Shown piece by piece: positions 1-7,436 of a stretch of DNA of 24,283 nt; the first letter of the stretch is position 1, and each line of letters opens with the position of its first letter. A program made the position numbers and the translations under genes. The DNA comes from Dehalococcoidia bacterium UBA6627 (GTDB lineage: Bacteria; Chloroflexota; Dehalococcoidia; UBA2979). Location of the stretch: assembly GCA_002455955.1 (NCBI GenBank), contig DKLZ01000064.1, positions 17,520 to 41,802 on the forward strand, in the 5' to 3' direction. Below the pieces are notes generated by a model, which saw only the letters and a list, made by a program, of their open reading frames with translations, was not told the origin of the DNA and ran no database searches.

Positions 1-64
1 AGGACTCGAACCTGGGACCGATCGGTTATGAGCCGACTGCTCTAGGCCGCTGAGCTACAGGCCC
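1..64 (-). tRNA. tRNA with CAT anticodon (Ile2 or elongator Met), 3' end cut off by the window edge
   Basis: Read on the minus strand, the 5' acceptor strand GGGCCTG is followed by TA, a D-stem GCTC/GAGC, an anticodon stem GTCGG/CCGAT enclosing loop CTCATAA, a variable region CGGTC, and a T-arm that starts CCAGG-TTCGAGT-CC. The window begins inside the T-stem, so the 3' acceptor strand is missing. The anticodon is CAT. The pattern GAGCAGnCGGCTCATAACCG is closer, from memory, to bacterial tRNA-Ile2, whose C34 is converted to lysidine by TilS, than to elongator Met. The identity cannot be settled without the missing half. Confidence 0.93.
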
Positions 65-209
65 ACGCTATGATTACAGTATTCATCTCTCTTCATAACT
101 CTGAATAAGCTAGTGAAGCGGACGAACTTGACCATCCTAGCAGCGGACCTCGTACACACTATGAGGTCAACAGAAGCAACAGTTAGCTCGACTCACTTTC
201 GCTTATTTT

Positions 210-566
210 CTAGGCCACTGGGCCAAGCCGTCCTCCACCTAGAATATGCATATGTAAATGAAACACGGTCTGACCCGCATCCGGACCGTTATTCAAAACT
301 AGACGATAGCCATCAGTCTCAAGCCCGAGCTCTCGAGCAATTTTAGTCGCAGCAATAGTTAATTTCCCTAGCATCGTAGTGTCTGACTCCGTTAGCTGAT
401 CAAGGCCCGTGGGCGCTTCACCGCGTGGGATCAATACCACGTGTGTCGGTGCTGACGGATCGATATCTCGAAAAGCGATGAACTCGTCGTCCTCGTAAAC
501 ACGAAGACTCGGAATTTCATCCCGAAGAATCTTCGCGAAAACATTTTCGGAATCATAATCAGACAC
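210..566 (-). CDS. HIT-family nucleotide hydrolase/transferase (HINT-like)
   Basis: This is a 118-aa cytoplasmic histidine-triad protein. Family members hydrolyse phosphoramidate or nucleotidyl bonds, for example AMP-lysine in HINT proteins. The HIT motif is clear near the C-terminus: F102-H103-L-H105-M-H107, followed by Gly-Gly-Arg, with H105 the expected catalytic residue. The N-terminal part has the usual KILRDEIP and FRDIDPSAPTH elements. I chose the GTG at 566 because AAGGAAG lies just upstream and homology begins there. An upstream ATG at 671 would add 35 unrelated residues and overlap the divergent CLC gene. The length of about 118 aa is normal for the family. The gene is divergent from the CLC gene, sharing a short intergenic region of about 48 bases. 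The stop is TAG. The specific substrate is unknown. Confidence 0.92.
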   Translation of the reverse strand: MSDYDSENVFAKILRDEIPSLRVYEDDEFIAFRDIDPSAPTHVVLIPRGEAPTGLDQLTESDTTMLGKLTIAATKIARELGLETDGYRLVLNNGPDAGQTVFHLHMHILGGGRLGPVA

Positions 567-614
567 TAGTAACTTCCTTTCGACATTCCTGAAGACGCAA
601 CTTCCAGATGTTAG

Positions 615-2723
615 ATGAGTTGCGAGTCCAAGCCTTCGCGATACGATGCCCTGAATGTGATCCTCTCGCAATCCGCTAAGCGCGCTCAGACACGTCTGCT
701 ACTACGGACCCGGTCGATAATCGAACGGTCACCTAGTGGTGGGCCAATGGTGATCGCAAGTTTCATCGGACTACTTACTGGGCTTGGAGCTGTATGTTTC
801 GAATTCATGATCGACTCTGTCGACACGATCATGTTCGACTGGCTTCTCGACGATGTGCTGCTTTCAATCGGCAAATGGAAATTAATCCTCGCCCCAACAT
901 TCGGCGGATTACTCGTAGGCATCTTCACGTATTTCATCGCTCGTGATGCTAGAGGTGCAGGAGTCGCACCAGTGCTGGCTGCAGTTGAAACTAACGCAGG
1001 TCGAATGAATCCATGGGCAATCCTGACGAAACCGATCGCTACGGCTTTGACCGTGGGGTCAGGCGGTTCAGGCGGCAAAGAAGGCCCTGTCATCCAAATC
1101 GGCGCCGCGATCGGATCAACAACGGCCCGAATGCTAAGACTGTCCGACGAGAACGTAAAACTCATGCTCGCATCAGGTGCTGCGGGCGGTATCGCGGCAA
1201 CGTTCAACGCACCAATCGCAGGTGTTTTCTTCGCACTCGAAGTGATCTTACGTCGCTTCAACACTCGTAATTTCAGTGTCGTCGTTCTCGCTTCAGTCGT
1301 TGCCACGACTACATCTGTACTCATCAGGGGCGACGATCCAACACTGAGCATTCAACCTCATGAACTCGAAAACGTCATCTTCGAAATCCCCTTATACGCG
1401 ATCCTCGGAGGCGTCGCAGGTGTGATTAGCATCGCTTTCATGCGGTCATTGTACTGGACAGAGGATCGGTTCCTTCAGCTGCCCGTACACCCCTTACTGC
1501 TACCCGCTATCGGGGGGGTCCTAGTCGGAACAATCGGACTCTACAACCGTGACATTTTGGGGCTCGGTGAAACAGCACTAGAAGAGGCCTTATCCGGTGA
1601 GGGAATGGTACGAATATTACTACTTGTACTCGTTCTTAAAATCGCGGCAACATCTTTGACAATCGGTAGTGGCGGAAGCGGTGGCGTTTTCGGTCCATCG
1701 TTATTCATCGGCGCGATGCTGGGTGGGGCCTTTGGCGGATTGGTCAACGAACTCTTTCCTGACCAAACCGCCACCTCAGGCGCATACGCAACAGTTGGAA
1801 TGGCAGCTCTAACAGCTGGAACGGCGCGTTCACCAATTACAGCAGTCATGATTATCTTCGAATTGACACGTGACTACGAAATTATTCTCCCGGTAATGAC
1901 TGCAGTAGTAACGGCCACGCTAGTATCTCAGCTACTCAGTAGAGACACGATATTTACATACGGCCTATCTAGACGCGGAGTTGTCATTGAGGAAGAAGGC
2001 ATGCCGTCTGATGTCATGCAATCCTTGTTGGTTTCTGACGCAATGACACCAGCTGCAGCACGTGTCGCCCCGGAAACTCCGATCGGCGAAATAGCTATAG
2101 AGCTAGCGGGAGATCGTGAAACGATAGCGCTAGTGGTAAACGATGCAGGAGAACTTCAGGGTGTAATTACCGATACAGATGTAAATCAGGCGCTCGGTCA
2201 AGCCGACGAATCACTAACTGCTAATGACGTGTGCAGTACAGACCCTCGAACCATCTTTCCCGACCAATCTTTACATGACGCACTCGGCGTCTTTGCAGGA
2301 CAATCGTTCCACGCATTGCCAGTTACGCTCCGCGACCAAGCTCTCGTCCCATGCGGCATTCTCCGCCGGACAGACATCACAAATGCTTATGCAAGCGCGA
2401 TCGAGAATAGAGACTCAGACGCACGTCGAGGCCGGTTACGACCTGCACTGGGTGATGATGTTCGTTATTTGGAATTACGTGTCGAGCGCGAAAGTAAAAT
2501 TAGCGGGCATCAAATCAGCGAATTAGAGCTACCGGAAAATGTAATTATGGTTGCTGTGCGTCATGACGGTGCAACAATTATCCCACGCGGTCATACTCGG
2601 TTAATTACAGGTGACCGTGTAACTGTGATCGCGACCGCTGCTGCGGTCGATACGATTCAATCAATGTTTCGATCGAAAACTAGTGGATCCACCTCACGCC
2701 CTTGGCAACTTGATCGAAACTAA
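615..2723 (+). CDS. CLC-family anion channel/transporter with C-terminal CBS pair and TrkA-C domain
   Basis: This 702-aa membrane protein has the CLC fold over about residues 40-455, a CBS pair at about 473-595 and a TrkA-C-like regulatory domain at about 617-690. The gating-glutamate motif is G154-K-E156-G-P, and the second-half signature GVFGP is at 357-361. Ungapped alignment to remembered E. coli ClcA shows three substitutions. The GSGIP serine is Ala115, in GAGVAP. The internal proton glutamate E203 is Val210, while its neighbour E202 is kept as E209. The central tyrosine Y445 is Phe447. The protein therefore should move an anion across the membrane, but H+-coupled exchange of the ClcA type is doubtful. 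The CBS and TrkA-C domains suggest gating by nucleotides or another ligand. The ATG at 615 has no strong Shine-Dalgarno site, so the start is uncertain. The stop is TAA, and the gene converges on the P450 with 36 bases between them. Confidence 0.93.
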   Translation: MSCESKPSRYDALNVILSQSAKRAQTRLLLRTRSIIERSPSGGPMVIASFIGLLTGLGAVCFEFMIDSVDTIMFDWLLDDVLLSIGKWKLILAPTFGGLLVGIFTYFIARDARGAGVAPVLAAVETNAGRMNPWAILTKPIATALTVGSGGSGGKEGPVIQIGAAIGSTTARMLRLSDENVKLMLASGAAGGIAATFNAPIAGVFFALEVILRRFNTRNFSVVVLASVVATTTSVLIRGDDPTLSIQPHELENVIFEIPLYAILGGVAGVISIAFMRSLYWTEDRFLQLPVHPLLLPAIGGVLVGTIGLYNRDILGLGETALEEALSGEGMVRILLLVLVLKIAATSLTIGSGGSGGVFGPSLFIGAMLGGAFGGLVNELFPDQTATSGAYATVGMAALTAGTARSPITAVMIIFELTRDYEIILPVMTAVVTATLVSQLLSRDTIFTYGLSRRGVVIEEEGMPSDVMQSLLVSDAMTPAAARVAPETPIGEIAIELAGDRETIALVVNDAGELQGVITDTDVNQALGQADESLTANDVCSTDPRTIFPDQSLHDALGVFAGQSFHALPVTLRDQALVPCGILRRTDITNAYASAIENRDSDARRGRLRPALGDDVRYLELRVERESKISGHQISELELPENVIMVAVRHDGATIIPRGHTRLITGDRVTVIATAAAVDTIQSMFRSKTSGSTSRPWQLDRN

Positions 2724-2759
2724 TGCGGTAATACCAGAACCTTGAATCAACTTATACAA

Positions 2760-3962
2760 TTACGCGCTAACCGATAAGGGAAGCTTCGTCAGCCCCCGAA
2801 GCAAGAGTGTCCCACCTCTTTCAACCGCTCCTCCGCCATACCTGAAAGCAGAATATCGTTGGAGCATCGCACCAAAAGCAACCTCCGCCTCGAGTCGTGC
2901 CAGCGGAGCACCTAGGCAAAAATGCGGGCCCATTCCAAATGATAGATGCCGGTTTGGCTCACGAGCGATATTGAACTCACTAGGATTATCAAACCACTGT
3001 GGATCATGGTTCGCAGCACCAAGCATTAACATGAGCACATCACCACGTTCGATTCGCTTCGTTCCAATATCGGTCGATTCACGAGCAACGCGTACTACCG
3101 CTTGGACAGGAGAATCGAATCGCAACATCTCTTCTACAGCTCTTGGGATGGTATCCACATTAACACGGAGCTTCTCGGCATCCTCCTGGCGATCCAGCAA
3201 TATCAATGTTCCGTTCCCTATAAGATTCGTTGTTGTTTCGTGACCCGCTACAAGCAACAAAATCGTGAACGCGAGAATTTCATCGGTCGTTAGTTGATCA
3301 AGTTCCTGTGCTTCGACAAGAGCAGATATTAAATCGCCTCGAGGCGAAGTACGCCTCTCTTCGATGAAGCGTCCAAAGTATTCCATCAGTTCGAGAGTGG
3401 TATCACTTGCGTCGTTAATCACCTCTTCTGAGTTGAGTAGATCAGTCGTTGCCGCGATCGCGGTAGACCATTCTTTGAAGCGCACTCGATCGTTTGGTGG
3501 AACACCTAGCAATTCGGCTATCACTATCACTGGCAGTGGTTGAGCTAACGCCTCCATCAATTCAAACTCGCCTGACTTCGGTAGGTCTTCTAGTAATCCA
3601 TCTACGATCTCCTCAATCCGAGGCCGAAGTTCTTCAACACGGCGTGGTACGAATACTCGATTCACGATCGCACGCATACGTGAGTGAGCCGGTGGGTCTA
3701 TCGTCAGTAATGTCTGCGTATCACCAAGTGGTGACTCTTCACGCTGTCTAGTGGCTAGTTTCCCTAACTCACCTTCCGCATGCCTTGCATCAGATGAAAA
3801 AGTTTCGGTATCACGAAGAACCGCCATACAGTCCTCATAACGAGTAAGAATCCAAGACTGCATCGCGATACTCCGATGTACAGGATCTGAGTCACGCAAC
3901 CGTCCGTACTGCAGATACGGATTTACCTTGAACGATGGAATAAATGGGTTAAATACGACCAT
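2760..3962 (-). CDS. cytochrome P450
   Basis: This 400-aa soluble bacterial P450 is a heme-thiolate monooxygenase that uses electrons from a separate ferredoxin and reductase, neither of which is encoded in this window. The I-helix oxygen-activation motif AGHETTT is at 239-245, the K-helix ExxR is E278-M-L-R281, and the heme-binding loop FGMGPHFCLG carries the axial thiolate Cys349. The C-helix HSRMR is near residue 95. Length and motif spacing are those of class I bacterial P450s with no membrane anchor. The substrate cannot be inferred from the neighbours. The start ATG at 3962 gives the expected N-terminus, although the Shine-Dalgarno site is weak. The gene is divergent from the ABC1-kinase gene and convergent with the CLC gene. 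The stop is TAA. Confidence 0.96.
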   Translation of the reverse strand: MVVFNPFIPSFKVNPYLQYGRLRDSDPVHRSIAMQSWILTRYEDCMAVLRDTETFSSDARHAEGELGKLATRQREESPLGDTQTLLTIDPPAHSRMRAIVNRVFVPRRVEELRPRIEEIVDGLLEDLPKSGEFELMEALAQPLPVIVIAELLGVPPNDRVRFKEWSTAIAATTDLLNSEEVINDASDTTLELMEYFGRFIEERRTSPRGDLISALVEAQELDQLTTDEILAFTILLLVAGHETTTNLIGNGTLILLDRQEDAEKLRVNVDTIPRAVEEMLRFDSPVQAVVRVARESTDIGTKRIERGDVLMLMLGAANHDPQWFDNPSEFNIAREPNRHLSFGMGPHFCLGAPLARLEAEVAFGAMLQRYSAFRYGGGAVERGGTLLLRGLTKLPLSVSA

Positions 3963-4028
3963 TAGAAAAATCGTACCTCGGTCCGTCTCGAAGCGCGCTG
4001 AGTGCGGTTCGAGTTCTAAAACACTTCA

Positions 4029-5435
4029 TTGATATTGTCATATAGTAACTACCTGATTTTGGATGAATGGCCGATAACAGTGATCAGCTTTGAAGAGTTC
4101 CGAACGCCCGTGCAGCCACCTGTAGGACGCTGGCGCCGTGCGTTACCTCTGTTCGGCACAGTGATCGCTCTATGGCTGCGATGGCGCTGGTTGAGGATAA
4201 AACGCCGATTCCTAGACACGGAACGAGCGACTCAAGCAACCCACCATTTCCACCGTGCGGCAGCGCTATCCGTCGTACGGCGAGCAGTAAAACATCAAGG
4301 CTTAGTCGTTAAGACTTGCCAATTCCTCGGCAGCCGTGCCGACATCTTGATGGATGAATACGTTCGTACACTCTCGTTAGTGCACGACCAAGTACCCCCG
4401 CGACCGTGGTCGGAAATGCGCCCGGTAATCGAGTCCGAACTTGGCAAATCAATCGATGAACTCTATGAAGAATTCGAGGAAGAACCTGTCGCCGCTGCTT
4501 CGCTCGCTCAGGTATACCGTGGAAGGCTGAACGATGGCACACCGGTAGCGATCAAGGTCCAATACCCAGGAGTTGAAAAGATCGTCCAACATGATCTGCA
4601 AGCCCTCCGAATGCTGGTCAACCTCTGGTCACGGTTTGAACAGGTAATCGATTTTCGTCCAATCATTGATGAAATGGAGCGGAATGCACCTGAGGAAGTT
4701 GACTTTATCCATGAGGGTCGTGCTGCTGAGAAGCTCGCAACATTGCTCGATGATCGTAACGACGTGGTGATTCCAAAAATTTACTGGAAGTATTCCTCTC
4801 AGCGAGTGTTGACAATGGATTTCATCGACGGGATAAAAATTAGTGACGTTCAACGGCAGCGCGTCGAAGGGGTACACACTCCACAGGTAGCTGCGACTCT
4901 TGTGGACCTCTACAACACTATGATCTTGGATCGAGGAATGTTCCACGCCGACCCGCATCCGGGAAACCTATTCGTAGTTCCTGGGAAAGGTGCTGATACC
5001 CGTGCGAAAATCGGCCTCGTCGATTTTGGTCTGACTAAGACACTACCTAACGAATTTCGGGAGCAGTTAATTGTGCTAACTAGCGCGATTTTAAGTGAAC
5101 AACCTGATGCAATTACTGGCACGATGGAGGGTATGGGGTTCCGCACGCGTACTCGTGATAGTGAGACTTACACTGCCCTTGGTGATGCATTTCTTGGTGA
5201 CGTTCTTCGCTCCGGAAAACCATACGCCGATCAAGAAATGGTCGCTGATATCAACGCACGTATCGGTTCTGTACTGCGTGCAAACCCTCTCATCGATGTA
5301 CCAGGAGATGTGATTTTAATAGCACGTGTGATGGGCCTATTATCCGGCCTAGGTAAAATGCTGGAATCTGAGACCGATCTTTGGGAGTCACTTCTGCCCT
5401 ATCTCGACCCTGATGCCGAAGCTGTCTCCACCTAA
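4029..5435 (+). CDS. ABC1/UbiB-family atypical kinase (AarF domain)
   Basis: This is a 468-aa member of the ABC1/ADCK/UbiB protein-kinase-like family, whose members support isoprenoid-quinone or lipid metabolism at membranes through ATPase activity. Visible motifs, numbered from 4029, are the alanine-rich loop VAAAS (154-158), the nucleotide-binding lysine in VAIK (K176), the family element EEVDFIHEG, the catalytic loop HADPHPGN (306-313), and the metal-binding D332-F-G. The family hallmark KxGQ reads K95-T-C97-Q98, with cysteine in place of the invariant glycine. A hydrophobic stretch near 40-56 may be membrane-associated, but the long C-terminal hairpin of E. coli UbiB is not evident. The start is uncertain: 4029 is a TTG without a good ribosome site, and a GTG at 4080 is an equally possible start. 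The stop is TAA, and the gene converges on the CocE-type gene with 15 bases between. Confidence 0.92.
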   Translation: MILSYSNYLILDEWPITVISFEEFRTPVQPPVGRWRRALPLFGTVIALWLRWRWLRIKRRFLDTERATQATHHFHRAAALSVVRRAVKHQGLVVKTCQFLGSRADILMDEYVRTLSLVHDQVPPRPWSEMRPVIESELGKSIDELYEEFEEEPVAAASLAQVYRGRLNDGTPVAIKVQYPGVEKIVQHDLQALRMLVNLWSRFEQVIDFRPIIDEMERNAPEEVDFIHEGRAAEKLATLLDDRNDVVIPKIYWKYSSQRVLTMDFIDGIKISDVQRQRVEGVHTPQVAATLVDLYNTMILDRGMFHADPHPGNLFVVPGKGADTRAKIGLVDFGLTKTLPNEFREQLIVLTSAILSEQPDAITGTMEGMGFRTRTRDSETYTALGDAFLGDVLRSGKPYADQEMVADINARIGSVLRANPLIDVPGDVILIARVMGLLSGLGKMLESETDLWESLLPYLDPDAEAVST

Positions 5436-5450
5436 ACACTGCATAACAGG

Positions 5451-7349
5451 CTAGCGTTCTTCGATCGGCACCAACGGTAGCGTGATTCTCGAGGGCCTAG
5501 CGATCGAGTGGTGAATGCGATTGTTGGCCACACGTGTATTCGTATGCCGTCCAATCGGCTCTCCGGTGTTCGGATTTGGATCAAATCGAGGAAATGAAGA
5601 GGAACTTACAAGTACCTGTATCCGATGACCGGTACAGAAACGATTACTAGTTGGGTAGAGCTGAAATTTCACCTCAACTGGCTCACTGGACATTAGTTCA
5701 GGTACATCCATCCCATTTCGGTAACGCACCCGCATCAACCCGTCAGAAACGTTTAGACGATAACCATCAGGCCATTCAGTACTTATGGGATAAATATCCT
5801 GCAACATAACGAAGAGATCAGTGTCCGGCGCATCCGATTCAAGATATATCGCCACTTCAATCGGACCAGTGACTTCGAGGTCGTTCTCAAGTGCTTCTGT
5901 TGAAAACGAGAGCACATCAGTGCGTTCTTCGAGAGGACCATAGGGAGGCTCACAACCGTGCAAATCAGGGCGCGTCCGCTGATCTGCACCACCTTGGATT
6001 ACCATGACCCGTACAAGATCCAGAGGGGTGGCAAGGGTTGTCCGATCAGGTCGTGGCATAATCTCGTTCAATGAGGATGTGTTGGCCGATATGGTCGGCA
6101 GCGGCTGTTCTGGATCGTAGCGAAAACTAGAAGATGCTTCAGTATCAACAGGAGGTCTGTCGCGAACTAAACGGCCTGCGGAATGGAAGAAAAATCCCGT
6201 TGGGATTGCTCGTGCCAATGGCCATTCAGACTCGTCACGCCAGCTACCACCATGGGCGATCCGACCAGCAGCATCTCGTACCCCAGTACCGCCACCCATA
6301 ACGAAGATCTTTACACGAGGAGCTTCAGAGGCGTTATCAACTCCTCGCAAATGATGATCAAACCACTCCAAATGGACAGGTCGTACACCTTCTGAATTTG
6401 CTGTATGTAGTGGCGCTTCGGGACCTAGATCTACTTCCCCCGAGTATGTTCGCTCAATCGAAGCTTCACCATGTGTCCACGGGCCCATAAGCAACTGTTG
6501 ATCTGCGAAACGTTGGTTAGCGGCACTGAACAGATCCGTGGTAGCTCGGGTGTACGAGTCATACCAACCACTCGAATATAAGGTTGGTACATCAGCACTC
6601 TCATTAAGATGTGTTTCGAAGTTCAATCCACGTTGTTGCCAGTATTCGTCGTCATCACCGTGCTCGTAGAGCTCTCGCGCCCAAGTTTCATACTGAGGAA
6701 GCTGAGCTAATGGGGATTCATCTTCCGACCATGGAAGCCGCCTAAGCCATTCGTACATAGCCTCGGCATTCTTCCGCAGGGACAAGGCAAGATCTGGATT
6801 ACGCTTCGCCTCAGGAGAAACAGCACCATGACTAACAGCCCACGTCAACCAACGAAGTTCGAGTGCTCCGTTATGTCTCAATGCTGTCACATTGCCATTT
6901 GAGCCACCTTGATTCACCCACATAGCACGCAAATGAGGGGGACGTTCGAGTGCGAGTGCATTCTGAACCCAACCTGAGTAGGACGTACCAAAGGTACCTA
7001 TGTTCCCATCGCAGTACGGAAGTCCTGCCACCCATTCAACTGCGTCGTAACCGTCAACACCTTCATTTGCTAGGAGAACAAAATCACCTTCTGACTCAAA
7101 TCGACCTCTGACATCTTGAACAATTAAGAGGTATCCGTGTTCTGCCCAGAATTCCCCGTGACGTTCGTAACGTGGGCTACGACGATCGTAGGGTGTGCGA
7201 ACAAGCAGAGCCGGAAACGGCCCAGGAAGAGGTTCGCCCGCACGGGCTGGTCGCCATACATCGGTCGCGAGCCAGACTCCGTCGCGAGCCTTCATACCGA
7301 CGTTCCGAGCAAGTGAAATTCCATACTGTGAAATTGACGGTTCGACCAC
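5451..7349 (-). CDS. CocE/NonD-family serine hydrolase (X-Pro dipeptidyl-peptidase S15 type)
   Basis: This 632-aa alpha/beta hydrolase carries the C-terminal jelly-roll domain of the CocE/NonD family, which includes cocaine esterase, glutaryl-7-ACA acylase and Xaa-Pro peptidases. The nucleophile elbow is G121-T-S123-Y-S-G. The likely acid is D264 in SGWYDS, and the likely catalytic histidine is H293 in GPWTHGE. Oxyanion-side residues lie in the RTPYDR segment near 51-56. The C-terminal domain, about 400-630, contains the usual segment resembling FVMLQDIYP. The start GTG at 7349 is supported by GAGGAG five bases upstream. No signal peptide is visible, so the enzyme is probably cytoplasmic. Whether it cleaves esters, amides or peptides is not determinable. 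The gene is divergent from the FAD/Fe-S dehydrogenase. The stop is TAG. Confidence 0.94.
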   Translation of the reverse strand: MVEPSISQYGISLARNVGMKARDGVWLATDVWRPARAGEPLPGPFPALLVRTPYDRRSPRYERHGEFWAEHGYLLIVQDVRGRFESEGDFVLLANEGVDGYDAVEWVAGLPYCDGNIGTFGTSYSGWVQNALALERPPHLRAMWVNQGGSNGNVTALRHNGALELRWLTWAVSHGAVSPEAKRNPDLALSLRKNAEAMYEWLRRLPWSEDESPLAQLPQYETWARELYEHGDDDEYWQQRGLNFETHLNESADVPTLYSSGWYDSYTRATTDLFSAANQRFADQQLLMGPWTHGEASIERTYSGEVDLGPEAPLHTANSEGVRPVHLEWFDHHLRGVDNASEAPRVKIFVMGGGTGVRDAAGRIAHGGSWRDESEWPLARAIPTGFFFHSAGRLVRDRPPVDTEASSSFRYDPEQPLPTISANTSSLNEIMPRPDRTTLATPLDLVRVMVIQGGADQRTRPDLHGCEPPYGPLEERTDVLSFSTEALENDLEVTGPIEVAIYLESDAPDTDLFVMLQDIYPISTEWPDGYRLNVSDGLMRVRYRNGMDVPELMSSEPVEVKFQLYPTSNRFCTGHRIQVLVSSSSFPRFDPNPNTGEPIGRHTNTRVANNRIHHSIARPSRITLPLVPIEER

Positions 7350-7436
7350 TCTATCTCCTCATCAACACAGCCCACCGGATTGTATCCTTCTACCACAACG
7401 GAAGCGGTTCCGGAGTCTAGCGGGTACGCTCTATCT

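Noticed and set aside
113..346. Plus-strand 77-aa open frame
   Set aside because: It overlaps the conserved C-terminus of the HIT protein on the other strand and has no recognisable features.
686..1351. Minus-strand open frame of 221 aa opposite the CLC gene
   Set aside because: It is a low-complexity Ser/Ala/Pro-rich translation and a mirror of the conserved CLC coding strand, with no domain.
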